Assembly: GCF_003286085.1 (NCBI RefSeq) | Contig: NW_020825374.1 | Coordinates: 558,001-622,000, forward strand | Direction of reading: 5' to 3' | Source: Drosophila persimilis | Taxonomy: Eukaryota > Arthropoda > Insecta > Diptera > Drosophilidae | Length of the DNA stretch: 64,000 nt | Shown here: positions 30,782-41,590 of the stretch, piece by piece | Position numbering within the stretch: position 1 is the first letter of the stretch | How the letters are laid out: every line of letters begins with the position of its first letter | Made by a program: the position numbers and the translations under genes | The notes under the pieces: model-generated | The model's database searches: none | Seen by the model: the letters and a program-made list of their open reading frames with translations, nothing else | Told to the model about the DNA's origin: nothing

Positions 30782-32406
30782 ATGAAGGTCCTAGTGCATC
30801 GTCTAATTCAGCAACGTGGTGCCTGCAAATCCCAATTAACTCGCGTGGCTGCGGAGGCTCAAGAGTTTGTACAGTCATGTACTTCTGTGCAAACATTAGA
30901 GCACAAGTTGGACCGACTTGTTGCAACTTTCAACCGCTTTATGGAGCTGTCTGGAGAGCTGGTCCAATATAATGATGAAGATGAATACGTGGATCCGGAT
31001 TTGGACATCCCCGAATATGAGAAAAGGTTCTTTAGTGCGCATAGTATTTTCACTGAAGCCATACGTGACCGGAGCAGTCACGATAATGAGCACGACAACT
31101 CAAATCTACTGCTATCGAACAAACTCAACTTCTGGAGAGGATTCGAGACTCATCGGGAACCACAGAGCTGCAGTTCGAGAAAATACGCATTCCGACGTTT
31201 TCGGGCAGATACGAGGATTGGTGTCAGTTTAGTGACTTGTTCTTAGGCTCAGTCGACAAAAAGGGTAGTCTGTCCAAGTGCCAAAAGATTCATTATTTGA
31301 AATCCTATCTGGATGGTGAAGCGTTGTCTCTGATAAAACATATTCCCGTATCGGATGCCAATTACCAGGACGCATGGGAGAGGCTCGAAAATCGCAATAA
31401 CAAGAAGTCACTGATTACTCGTTCGTTCATTCAAAACTTTCTTTCGTTGCCAACCGCAAAGGGTTCAAACATCGCCGAGTTGCGTAAAATAGTCGACACC
31501 GCCGACGAAAGTATACGTGGTCTACATGCGCTGAGCTGCGACAGCCGCGATGTGTGGCTGATCCATATCTTGCTCTCAAAGCTAGACCCGGAATGCAAGG
31601 AAGCTTGGGACACCTCCCACCTCAGTGAATCGTGCAAGGAAAATGTGATCATAAATGACCTGTTCGGCTTTGTCTTCGCCCGTTGCGATGTCTGCCGTCT
31701 GTGTAAGCTGAGGCACCACACTCTTGTTCATCCAGAGGACATACGCTCTGTCACGGCTTCCGCTGATGTCAATACATCCGCTGATCCTGCCGTGGTCAGC
31801 CATCATACATTGGAGAGGAAATTCGTGGCCAAGAGTCAGGCCATATTGCCAACGATTTTGGCCACTATAGTCGACTCCTGGGGCAACGAGACCACCTGCA
31901 GGATACTGTTGGATACTGGTTCAACTATAACGATGGTCGCCGAATCATTTATTCAACGAATTGGATTGCCGCGCACCCATGCTCGTATACCAGTGGTTGG
32001 TCTAGGCGCAAATCCTGCTGGGGTTACTAGAGGTCGCGCCACATTCACGCTGCTCTCCCGCACAAGCTCGGCCTCAGTGGTGGTAACAGGTCTGATTATG
32101 AACACTTTAACCTCATCGATTCCAGCCCAGAGGATCGAGTCTAACACACCGATGTGGAAAAGGATTCGTGATCTACCCTTAGCGGACCCTACATTTGGTA
32201 AACCAGGCGAAATTGACGTGATTTTAGGAGCTGATCAGCTTTGGAACCTTTACACTGGACAACGCAAAGAGTTTGGTTCTGACTATCCTATTGCACTTCA
32301 TACTAATTTTGGTTGGGTCATTACAGGCAGCTACCATCTCAGTAGTGATGCTCACAACCACGCACTAGTACATCACGCTCACGAGGATCTGGACACTTTG
32401 GTTTGA
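30782..32406 (+). pseudogene. BEL gag and protease, frameshifted
   Basis: Start at 30782 (MKVLVHRLIQQRG), probably the true gag start of this family. Two frames, 30782-31246 and 31237-32406, are separated by a 25-bp deletion at about 31120, where copy 1 has extra codons. The second frame carries the gag core, the residual knuckle CDVCRLCKLRHH and the protease DTGS, and runs on to GWVITGSYH, where copy 1 is shifted. It ends at TGA 32404-32406; copy 1 has CGA there, so this is a nonsense mutation and not the natural end. Confidence 0.9.
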
Positions 32407-33537
32407 TCGTTCATGGACATGGAACGAGTTCAACCAAGTGACGCTACCATTGATGCTAGTAATCACGCTGAGCAACACTTCGTTCATACGCACGCCCACA
32501 GAAACGATGGCGTGTACATCGTCCAATAACCGTTCAAGGAATCTGCCCCTCCGATGGTGTCCACACTGCCACAAGCACTACGCCGCTTTTCTTCTCTCGA
32601 GCGGAAATTTCGAAAATTTCCTGCGCTCAAACAACAGTTTGTAGCTGAAGTTCATTTACTGGAAAGCTGTCGCATGCCTCGTTACGTATCCTCGCCACTT
32701 CAAGCAACGGAGCTGCATGGATTCGCCGATGCTTTATCTCATGCATACGCCGCTGTCATCTACAGTCGCGTGAGATTCAATAATGACTACGCTGTAACAC
32801 TGATCGCCGCAAAAACCCGGGTGGCACCCATCAAACCTATCTCCACCCAACGGCTCGAATTGAATGCCACCCATCTTCTGTCGAAATTGATGTCTCTGGT
32901 TAAGCAAGCTCTAACTATTCCTATTTCCAGTACTTCGTGTTGGTCAGACTCCGAAATTGTACTACATTGGCTCTCATCACCCCCACGGACTTGGAACACT
33001 TATGTTTGTAATCGCACTGCTGAGATTCTAGAAGCTTGCCCACTTAGCTGCTGGCAACACATTCGCACTGAGGACAGCCCCGCGGACTGTGCATCACGCG
33101 GACTTCTACCAAAGGATCTGGTAGAACATAAACTGTGGTGGAATGGACCACCGTGGCTTTCCCAATCACATCGCACCTGGCCACCTGCTAAGGCCAAGTT
33201 CGCACTGTCGACTGAGGACGCTGAGCGGATGGAAGTAAAGGTCAAGCCTCAAGTTAATCTACACATTTCCAATGAAGGAAATGATCTTAACTGTATGATC
33301 AACAACGCTTAGTCCTGGTCACGTCTCTTGCGGACACTTAGCTATTGCTTTCGTTTCGTACATCGACTTCGTTGCAAGGACCGCCTGTCATCATTTTTAT
33401 CGTCATGGGAGCTTCAATATGCCCGCTCTAGGGTAATCAAACATGTCCAGATGGAGTTCTTCCAAGTGGAGTACAGACAGCTGAGCACTGGACAAGCCCT
33501 TTCTCAAAAATCCAGTTCACTACACTCCATTTGTTGA
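32407..33537 (+). pseudogene. BEL pol without reverse transcriptase
   Basis: After the stop at 32406 the frame goes on (SFMDMERVQPSD, one further TAA at ~32527). At 32633-32641 the finger start (KFPALKQQ) is joined directly to late RNase H-flanking sequence (FVAEVHLLESC). A 960-bp in-frame piece that includes YVDD is missing, bounded by the 7-bp repeat CAACAGT. RNase H (ELHGFADALSHAYA, SCWSDSEIVLHWL) is present to 33312, and a stop at 33310-33312 precedes the linker (33328-33537). Confidence 0.9.
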
Positions 33538-34727
33538 CGACCAAGGGATTCTGCGCGTAGGAGGACGCATTGGAAATTCGAGGACAACCTATGATGCAAA
33601 ACATCCCATACTTCTTCCAAAGGAATCACCAGTCGCTGTTTTATTAGCTAGACACCAGCACGTCACATCGTTACACGCTGGAGTCGAATTTATGTTTCAC
33701 ATGTTGAGACAGAATTATTGGATCCTGGGAGCCCGTAATATAGTCCGCAAAATTATATTCAACTGCAAGATATGCTTCCTCCAGCGCAAAGGAACGAGCA
33801 CACAACTCATGGCTGATCTTCCCGCCTTTCGCGTTCAGCCCACCCGCTGCTTTCTACATTCTGGATTGGATTACGCTGGACCAGTTACCATCAAGACGTC
33901 AGCAGGTCGGACGCCGAAGTTTGGCAAAGCTTGGTTTGCCATCTTTGTTTGTCTGTCCACCAAAGCAATTCATCTCGAGCTCGTCAGTGATTTGACGACC
34001 CCTGCATTTATAGCCGCTTTCAAGCGGTTTTGGTCTCGACGTGGCCCTATATCCGACTTGTACTCGGACAATGGCACAACATTCCATGGAGCCAGAAAGG
34101 AACTAACGGAGATGCAACGGATAGCTGTATCTCAAAGTCAAGACGAGGAAATTGCTAATTTTCTGACGAGTCAGGACATCAACTGGCACTTCATTCCGCC
34201 GTCTGCCCCGTATTTTGGAGGTCTTTGGGAAGCAGGCGTACGATCTATCAAACTCCACTTTCGAGGAATATTCAACAATTTTAACTCAGATTGAAGGGTT
34301 ACTCAACTCTCGCCCACTGTGCACGCCCAGCGATCACAGCTTGGATCCCCTTACCCCCGCTCATTTTCTTACAGGTCAACCTCACATGTCGGTGCCGGAG
34401 CCGTCCTTGTTAGACGTCAACATTAACAGACTGCAGCGTTGGAGACAACTGCAAGCCAAGGTTCAAGGATTCTGGAAACGTTGGAATCTGGAATACCTTA
34501 CTTGCTTGCAACCTCGCACGAAATGGCAGCAGGAGTCCAAAGACATAACCGTGGACACTCTTGTGGTACTGAAGGAGCCAAATCAACCGGCTAGCAAGTG
34601 GCTGCTTGGGAGAATCACCGAAGTTCATCCTGGCCAAGACGAGAGGGTTCGAGAGGTCACCGTCAAAACAGCCCGAGGAGTGTACAAGAGACCTATTACC
34701 AAACTTGCTGTGCTTCCCTTGTTCTGA
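33538..34727 (+). pseudogene. BEL integrase, one frameshift
   Basis: 33692-34294 has the zinc-domain end (CKICFLQRKG), D1 (GLDYAGPV), D2 (YSDNGTTFHG) and the catalytic Glu (PYFGGLWEAG). The frame is then lost by a deletion at about 34235-34250. 34215-34727 carries the C-terminal domain (LLNSRPL, LTPAHFLTGQP, KWLLGRITEVHPG). The upstream zinc His residues lie around 33600-33690. Unlike copy 1 it keeps the Glu codon. Confidence 0.85.
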
Positions 34728-34750
34728 ACAGTCGTTCAGGGGGGCCGGTA

Positions 34751-35493
34751 TGTTGAGAAATGAGCCTCGTAGTTTTATTATTCAATGTTCATGTATATTG
34801 CGATTGACCTATTTACACGCTCATGATTGTAGTACACCGCCTAGGTAACTATTTTTACGCGCATAGCTGTGTTGTTGTTTACTCGGGTCCAGAACATAGC
34901 TGTAATGTTCTCACACGCATGGCCAGACCCGCAGCTGCACACGCACACAGCGATGCGTTCCGTTGTTTTGCATTGAGACCGTCGCGTCGAGTCTTATCGC
35001 GTGATCTTTCAATTCCCTTTTGCTCGACTTCTTTTCGCGGAGTTGATGCAGTAGAAACTTCTAGACGAAGCCGCCCGCACGCTTACTTTGAACCGCAGTA
35101 GAAACTTCTAGACGAAGCCGCCCGCACGCTTATTTTGTACCGCAGTAGAAACTTCTAGACGAAGCCGCCCGCACGCTTATTTTGTACCGCAGTAGAAACT
35201 TCTAGACGAAGCCGCCCGCACGCTTATTTTGTACCGCAGTAGAAACTTCTAGACGAAGCCGCCCGCACGCTTACTTTGTACCGCAGTAGAAACTTCTAGA
35301 CGAAGCCCGCACGCTTACCTTGTACCGCAGTAAAAATTTCTAGACGAAGCCGCCCGCACTTTGTACCGCCGTAGAATAGAACCCCCCGCTGTTCTTGTAA
35401 TATAATTGTACTATAACCACCAATATTAAATAATCAATAAAACTAAATAAGCTCAAGATATAAACGATTATACAGTCCACTAATTCATAACCA
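34751..35493 (+). repeat. 3' LTR of BEL copy 2 (743 bp, expanded)
   Basis: TGTTGAG...TAACCA, followed by CGGGG (35494-35498), the other half of the duplication seen at 5736-5740. The length comes from seven 47-bp units. Confidence 0.9.
35050..35369. repeat. Seven-unit 47-bp tandem repeat in LTR
   Basis: Units start at 35050, 35097, 35144, 35191, 35238, 35285 and 35329. Each begins agtagaaacttctagacgaa and ends ttgtaccgc. The first five are 47 bp, the last two 44 and ~41 bp. Other LTRs of the family here have one or two units. Confidence 0.95.
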
Positions 35494-35588
35494 CGGGGAA
35501 TTCAACCAATCTTGTGACATAAAGAAATTAAGTACTAAAAATAAAATCTTTTTTTAAAAACTAAATTTCGAGTTGCGAATATTTAACT
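35494..35588 (+). repeat. Tail of errantivirus A LTR
   Basis: From CGGGGAATTCAACC to TTAACT. It matches the end of the LTR at 11969-12063 closely, including the ttcaaccaatcttgtgac segment that differs from copy B. It is exactly the part missing from 5736-6224, with the 5 bp CGGGG duplicated. Confidence 0.9.
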
Positions 35589-35594
35589 ATATAT
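35589..35594. repeat. ATATAT between two head-to-head LTR ends
   Basis: The LTR end TTAACT (plus) and the reverse LTR end AGTTAA of copy B flank these six bases. ATAT is the insertion-site type of the 17.6/297 group, so it can hold duplications of both elements. Confidence 0.75.
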
Positions 35595-36189
35595 AGTTAA
35601 ATATCCGCAACTCGATTTTAAGTTTTTTAAACAAGACTTTTATTTTACAACTTAAATATCTTTATGTCACAAGATTTAAATGAATTCCCCGACTTGACTT
35701 TGGGTCTGCTTGTCTCAAACGGAACTGATCTCTCTGCTGCTGGCTAGTTTCCATGAGACCTTCTCTTGGAACTCCCGACTCTGGCTTCGGGCGTTGCTTT
35801 CCTCGGCTGCATCTTCGTGTCGGTGGCGTACGTGCCTGGATCGATATTTGGGGATGCGTCGGCTTTGATGAAAGGCATCCACTGCTGGCGATCGGTGTTG
35901 CATTACATGACGGAGCTAGGAATGTGATACTCCTTGGTTTTATGTCTAGCTTTGATTGGTCCTCATGAGTGGCATGATTCTAAAGAATCGATTTCTCGAG
36001 AGTGGCGTGATTCTAATGTTGGTGAAACAATGTGGTCCATTGTTTATATTATGGGGGGCCCTAGCTTGGAGTATGGGAAGAAACAGTTATTGATTCTTGA
36101 GTGGCGTCCTGTTACTTGTGTGGATGGGGTGGATGAATTGTACATAAACATAATGTGTATGGGATGTGGGGATTTATGGATATGTCACT
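35595..36189 (-). repeat. 3' LTR of errantivirus B
   Basis: AGTGAC at 36189, TTAACT at 35595. It has one unit of the LTR minisatellite. A C-rich run on the plus strand (36190-36194) beside it is the polypurine tract. Confidence 0.9.
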
Positions 36190-36216
36190 CCCCCAACGTT
36201 TGTTATTAGCCTGTCC

Positions 36217-36935
36217 CTAGGCGATTACCCTCGGGTATAGTGACGGGGTGTCAAGTGCGGTGGCTGAGGTTGGTTCCTCTTCTGCTTCTATTATAGGGTT
36301 AATACATTTAACCGTGACTCTTTTAGAAGTTTTCTTAAATTTAACAGCTACATAACTTAGTAGTACTAATATAATTATGACAAATGAAATTAGTAGACTT
36401 ATTTGTAATAGGTTACTATATTTGGTGTATTGCATAATTATTTCATTAGTTTGGACATACGACAGTGGTTTTATTTTAGTTATGTTGTTGTTGACATAAA
36501 CATTCTGGGCAAAATCTAACATTGTGTTTGATATTGTAAATTCATTTAATTGGATTGAACAGTTGTAGATTTTTAGAATGGTATTTCCTTCCGCTATGAT
36601 TTCTTGGTTTACACAATTCTGGTTTAGCGTTGTTTTTGGAAGATTCCATGTGATTAGTATATTGGGTTCAATAAAGTTTATTTGAAAGTTTTGAAAAGTT
36701 TTTGAATATGGACATTTAGTGGGAGTTTGCATTAAAATTCCTTTTATACAATTGTCATTGGTTTTCAATCTAGTTTCTTTAACAAATACTTCTTCATTTT
36801 TTATGTAGCACTTGTCGTATGCCATATCTGTTAACATGTTATTTAATTCGTCTGGATACGGAACGATTTTATAGATTGGTACTTTTGTAATGTCTTTGGT
36901 GATATTTGCTGATTCCATTAACTTCCTCAGTTTCT
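36217..36935 (-). pseudogene. Errantivirus env, ectodomain deleted
   Basis: A single 233-codon frame in which the first five env residues (MESAN) are joined to a segment ~240 codons further in. The rest of the signal peptide, the basic cleavage motif and the fusion-peptide region are gone. The C-terminal membrane anchor and basic tail remain. It keeps a short stretch (around 36515-36535) that copy A lacks. No functional glycoprotein is expected. Confidence 0.85.
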
Positions 36936-37359
36936 CTGGAATTATTATATTTGCTTGTATTAGATTTCTTCTTTTTCTTGAATTTTGATTTATAATGAGT
37001 TATTTTCCTACCCCTATTCTTTTCTTCATAATGTTTTTCGTCTACCTGTCTAATTTCGCCCGTCCTTTTGAAAGGATTTGTTACCTTAGACTTAACTAGA
37101 GGTGATAGTTTATAGCGGGTATCTACTTCATACTCTATGCAGTTTTTATTTAATTGAGTGATTTTATTCACTTTATTTAGTTGCGTGTCATAATCAGGTG
37201 AGCCTGCATAAATGAATATATCAGCTGGTGTCCTATTTGTGGTATTATGTTTGGTTTTATGATTATAAGTATAAAGAATTAATTCAAACTTCGTGAATCT
37301 ATCGAGGATAACCCCGCTAGATATTATTCGTAATTTTTCATTTACTGTTTTATGAAATC
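36890..37359 (-). pseudogene. Integrase C-terminal part, errantivirus B
   Basis: The open segment 36869-37171 encodes the basic, Lys-rich integrase tail (YKLSPLVKSKVTNPFKRTGEI), colinear with 7658-7900. The rest up to 37359 is the core after the second Asp, with a short sequence change near 37303-37312. The gene is split by BEL 3; its N-terminal half is at 43670-44297. Confidence 0.85.
37355..37359. repeat. BEL 3 target duplication, left (AAATC)
   Basis: AAATC before TGTTCGG. The right copy is at 43665-43669. The uninterrupted site is present in copy A (tatgaaatctttctacg, around 8080). Confidence 0.95.
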
Positions 37360-37760
37360 TGTTCGGGCCAGCCGCTGAAGAATAACCGTAACTTTAAAAT
37401 TATTATTATTGTATGAGCATAGAGAGCCGCCTACATATGTTGTAAAGCGTTGACTTTCTGCAGAGCTGCTGCGCTCTCCCGCTAAAGGGGCTCTCTGCCG
37501 CCGCCACTTCGGCAACTACTTTGATCTGCTGCCGCCACTTCGGCAGTCACTTTGATCTAACGCCGTCGTCTATAGTTTAGTTCTATGCTAACCCCTCTGC
37601 GCATTGGTTGCATATCGATCTCGCATAAAGTTCATCTGGCAATAGCAAGCAATCGGCTTCCGCTAAGCCACCAAGATTAAATACGAATTATAAAGTTTAA
37701 CCCAAAATCTCTTTTTATTTTGAAATACATAGGTGCCAAAAAAGCTTGGCATCTCAAACA
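37360..37760 (+). repeat. 5' LTR of BEL 3 (401 bp)
   Basis: TGTTCGGGCC...CTCAAACA. It includes a repeated ccgccacttcggcaactactttgatct motif (two units at about 37498-37560). Confidence 0.95.
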
Positions 37761-37761
37761 T

Positions 37762-37779
37762 TGGTGACCCCGACGTGAT
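37762..37779 (+). promoter_or_regulatory. Primer-binding site, tRNA-Trp type
   Basis: TGGTGACCCCGACGTGAT, one base after the LTR. It is complementary to the tRNA-Trp 3' end (ATCACGTCGGGGTCACCA). Confidence 0.8.
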
Positions 37780-38094
37780 ATAAAACCATTGCTTAATCGC
37801 GTTCCGTTAAAACACTTATTAATTATACAATATTGTGTTGTTGGGTAGTTTAACTACCAACAAATACATTTGTGTGCACATTAAAAACAGTTTAAAGTGC
37901 AAATTCAGTGAGAGTGCGGCTGGAATATTTATAGACAAATTCCGGTACTTTAAGCGTCGAATCTCTCATTCTCTGCGCAGCTGCAGCCGCGGTTCTTGAC
38001 TTTTCGTGTCTTGCATTCTCGCTCTCGCGTCTATACATCGTCGCTTAAGCGATATTTCATTTTCCGTTGTTGTGTCGATTGCACAACGGTTAAC

Positions 38095-40053
38095 ATGGAC
38101 AACGATCCAAATACAGGCGCGGGCGGAAATATTGTGGTGGCTGATTCCAGACTGAGTCTGTATAAACGTAAAAGTCAGTCATTATATGATCGATTGCACA
38201 GGCTTGGCGAATCCTTCGCGGGGAATAAAATCGACAAGCTGACCGCCGCGGAAGTCGAGGTGCGCCTTGATATGTTGGCAGAAATTCGAGCGGAATTTAA
38301 TAAGGCCCATAATGAGTTGGAGGCTCTCGATCAAAACGAGATTGGGAGTGAGCTGCGCGAAATCTTCGATACTCTTTTCATATCGTTGAAAGCTGAGTTG
38401 CTGGCTGCTGTTGAAGTAAGCCAGTCACACGCCGCTGCCAATTCTACGACTCTGCCAAGCCATTCCGGACATAGTACCATCATCATGGCTCACAAGCAGC
38501 GACTTCCTGAGCTGAAGGTGCCGAAGTTTTCTGGTGGATACGTCGAGTTCTCGGATTTTATGGCAATGTTCAAATCGGTGATTGAAGCGGATGCGGATCT
38601 CAGTGACATCGAGAAATTCCAGCACCTTCGCTCTTGCCTCGCTGATGCGGCTTTGGATTCGGTTCGATCGTTGGAGCTCTTCAGTGCCAATTATCGTGCG
38701 GCTCTGGATATACTTAATAAACGCTTTAATAACAAAAGACTTGTTTTCCAGGCACACATCAAGAAGATTCTTGGGCTAAAGAGGGTAGACTCGCCTTCTG
38801 CTAAAAGGCTTCGGGAGTTTTCGGATGCAGTCAATTTACACATGCGAGCGTTGCAGACATTGGGAACTGCTGAGGAGATTTCGGGATTCATGGTTATCAA
38901 CATGCTGCTGCAGAAGTTGGATTCGAAGACGCAAACCAAATGGGAGGAGCACACATCGTCGGATGCTATACCTACCGCAGAGGAATTCTTCGAATTCTTG
39001 CAGCAACGCTGCCAGAAAATGGAGCGATTGGAATATGCTACAGCGACACACGCTAGTAGCGATCAGGTGGGAAAAAACCATTCCTATACGCATGTTAAGA
39101 AAACGTTTGTAGCTTCCAACTCTTCCGCCGACCCGTCTGTATGCGTCTTTTGCCACTCAGCGGGCCATGGAATATACTCGTGCAAGATATTCGAAAATCT
39201 CTCACCGTTGCTGCGCCACAAAGAAGTGAAGAAGCTTTCCCTATGCTTCAATTGCCTAAAACCGGGGCACCGGACCCGCGCATGCAATAGTGGAAAATGT
39301 CGAGTATGCGGCGGTAGGCATCATAGTTTGTTGCACTTCGTTAGTATGCAGCCCACAACACAAGGCTGCCCAGGTATTACTCCTCCCGATCTGGCCGTTC
39401 AACCGGACACTCTTTCCGTTGCTCAAAATTCTGCTAGCAGCTCGTCTCTACCTTCGTCTACCTCTCTTGCTGCCCAAGGTCTTCACTCTGATGTCGTGCT
39501 TCTGGCTACAGCCGTGGTTCTCGTGAAGAATCGGTCTGGCGTTTTAGTTCCTTGTCGTGCCATCTTAGATTCAGGATCGCAGCTGCATCTCGTCACATCC
39601 AGGTTCGCCCAGCAGCTTCAGCTTAGGAGAACTCAATCGTCTGCACTTGTGTCTGGGCTGGGCGATACCAGCGTTTCTACTGAGGGATCCACCATAAGCA
39701 TTTGTATGCATTCTCGCACCTCTGCTTACACAACTACGCTTACTGCTCTCATCGCCCCCACGATTACCGATTCTCAACCAAGTATGGCAGTAAATGTATC
39801 CGATTGGCGTATTCCATCTAACATTCAGCTCGCTGATCCTGCATTTTTCAATCCTCAACGGGTTGATCTTCTCATTGGTGCGAGCGTTTTTTATGATCTC
39901 CTCTGCGTAGGGCAAATCAAACTCACCGATGGACTGCCTCTTCTGCAGAAGACCCGGCTTGGGTGGATCGTATCTGGTGGTGGACAGAAGGTATCAAGCT
40001 CGGCGCTTTTGTGTGGAGGTTGGGTTGAATACCAAAGAAGAAGACGATTGTGA
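38095..40053 (+). CDS. BEL 3 gag and aspartic protease
   Basis: 652 codons from ATG 38095 (MDNDPNTGAGG); the open frame extends upstream but has no earlier ATG in good context. The N-terminus is coiled-coil-like, followed by the DUF1759 gag core (LPELKVPKFSGGYVEFSDF, LRSCLADAALDSVRSL), then knuckles CVFCHSAGHGIYSC and CFNCLKPGHRTRAC and the third motif CRVCGGRHHSLLH. The retropepsin active site is ILDSGSQ, with the GA-type flap end LLIGASVFYDLL. The frame runs into pol (RLGWIVSGG) and is lost at about 40010-40050, where pol continues in another frame. Confidence 0.9.
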   Translation: MDNDPNTGAGGNIVVADSRLSLYKRKSQSLYDRLHRLGESFAGNKIDKLTAAEVEVRLDMLAEIRAEFNKAHNELEALDQNEIGSELREIFDTLFISLKAELLAAVEVSQSHAAANSTTLPSHSGHSTIIMAHKQRLPELKVPKFSGGYVEFSDFMAMFKSVIEADADLSDIEKFQHLRSCLADAALDSVRSLELFSANYRAALDILNKRFNNKRLVFQAHIKKILGLKRVDSPSAKRLREFSDAVNLHMRALQTLGTAEEISGFMVINMLLQKLDSKTQTKWEEHTSSDAIPTAEEFFEFLQQRCQKMERLEYATATHASSDQVGKNHSYTHVKKTFVASNSSADPSVCVFCHSAGHGIYSCKIFENLSPLLRHKEVKKLSLCFNCLKPGHRTRACNSGKCRVCGGRHHSLLHFVSMQPTTQGCPGITPPDLAVQPDTLSVAQNSASSSSLPSSTSLAAQGLHSDVVLLATAVVLVKNRSGVLVPCRAILDSGSQLHLVTSRFAQQLQLRRTQSSALVSGLGDTSVSTEGSTISICMHSRTSAYTTTLTALIAPTITDSQPSMAVNVSDWRIPSNIQLADPAFFNPQRVDLLIGASVFYDLLCVGQIKLTDGLPLLQKTRLGWIVSGGGQKVSSSALLCGGWVEYQRRRRL

Positions 40054-41590
40054 AGCACATTTCGTAAGCCACCTTTCACGGTTGCCATCCGGGGAGTATG
40101 CAGTTCGTCTGCCGCTAAACAACAATATTGATCGTTTAGGAGAATCTTATGCTCAGGCTTATCGACGGTTCATCAGTCTGGAGCGAAAACTGGAGCGTAA
40201 TCCTACACTAAAGGAGCGGTATTCCGCCTTTATGAGGGAGTTCATTGATTTGCATCATATGCACCAAGTCAACCCTGATTCCCGTAGCCTCTGCAAATAT
40301 TTCTTGCCTCATCACTGTGTCCTAAAGGAGGACAGTACGACGACAAAACTCCGTGTCGTTTTCGATGGATCCGCAGCTACATCAACTGGATATTCTCAAA
40401 ATGATGTGATGATGACAGGCCCTGTTATTCAGCCTGCATTGTTCAACATATTGATTCGCTTTCGAACATATCCAGTCGCTCTCACTGGGGACATTTGTAA
40501 AATGTACCGCTGCGTACGAGTGTCCCCACCCGACAATTTGTATCAGTGCATCCTATGGCGAGATTCCATCGAGTCCGAGGTTCAAGTCTACACATTAGAC
40601 ACCGTCACATACGGGACGAGGGCTGCATCATTTTTAGCGGTCCGCGCAATGCACCAGCTGGCCATCGACGAGGGTGAATGCTACCCTCTTGGCTCAGCTG
40701 CTCTGCGGCAGGAGTTTTACGTGGATGACCTTATTTCGGGCGGTAATTCGGTCGCACAGGTCATGGAAAAGATGCACCAAACATCAGCTTTACTGTCCCG
40801 TGGTAACTTTAGACTTAGGAAATGGTGCTCCAGTCACCAGGAAGTACTTGAGGGAACCCCTGAAGATGACATAGAGAAGTTCCTAAAGTTTAATGATGGA
40901 AGCGACATAGCCAAAACGCTCGGCTTAGCGTGGGACCCTGCTTCGGATCAGCTGCTTTTTGCCTTGTCCGCACTGGACACAACCTCAAAGCCATCAAAGC
41001 GGTCGGTTCTATCTACGATTGCGCGGTTCTACGACCCTCTTGGATTGATAAATCCAGTCATTGTCAGGTGCAAAATCTTCCTTCAGCAGCTTTGGAGAGA
41101 AAATTTGGATTGGGATGAAAGCCTACCCTCAGCATTGCATTCAACTTGGATGGACTTGAGAAATAGTTTGGCAAGCATTTCTCGGATCTCATTTCCTCGC
41201 TTGGTTCTTCGTTCTAGTGTGGCTACAGAAGTTCACGGATTCTGTGATGCCAGCTTAGAAGCATATGGCGCTTGCGTGTATGTCGTGTCCAGGGAAGCCC
41301 AGTCTTCGAGCCACGTTTTGTGCTCAAAGTCGCGAGTGGCTCCGCTAAAGACTATATCGATTCCTAAGCTGGAATTAAGTGGAGCCCATTTGCTTGCGAA
41401 AATCATGCAGAATGTAAAGGACATGGGAATCTTTACAGGTCGGTTCTATTGCTGGTCGGATTCGTCAACAGCATTATCTTGGATTAGGGACGAGCCAGCT
41501 AAATTTCAAGTTTTCGTGGCAAATCGAGTGGCATCAATTCAGGAGTTGACGGCAGACATGGAATGTTCCCACATCTTTAAATCCTGCTGA
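39990..41590 (+). CDS. BEL 3 reverse transcriptase and RNase H (frameshifted at both ends)
   Basis: In frame from about 40020. RT: ERKLERNPTLKERYSAFMREF, TKLRVVFDGSA, LTGDICKMYRCVRV and the catalytic EFYVDDLISGG. The thumb is LRKWCSSHQ and IARFYDPLGLI. RNase H begins EVHGFCDASLEAYGACVYV and includes FYCWSDSSTALSWI. The N-terminal linker between LGWIVSGG and the KEEDDCEAHF segment looks shortened. The frame ends at TGA ~41588 after a small deletion near 41562, and the coding sense continues in the integrase frame. It would act in cytoplasmic capsids. Confidence 0.9.

Larger units (their letters stand above)
30274..35493 (+). mobile_element. BEL/Pao LTR retrotransposon, copy 2 (RT deleted)
   Basis: 5' LTR 30274-30740, tRNA-Tyr PBS, gag-protease, a pol lacking RT, RNase H, integrase, polypurine tract (gggggg at 34738-34743) and 3' LTR 34751-35493. 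It is near-identical to copy 1. The right flank is CGGGG. The left flank is ATACC, so the two flanks do not match each other. The first LTR base pair reads TA instead of TG. It cannot be autonomous. Confidence 0.9.

Noticed and set aside
35050-35369. A regularly spaced repeat array that could recall CRISPR
   Set aside because: The units are contiguous 47-bp direct repeats without spacers, inside a retrotransposon LTR of an animal genome.
36217-37171. The fused short env frame as a new gene
   Set aside because: It is explained by a deletion inside env, visible by comparison with copy A.
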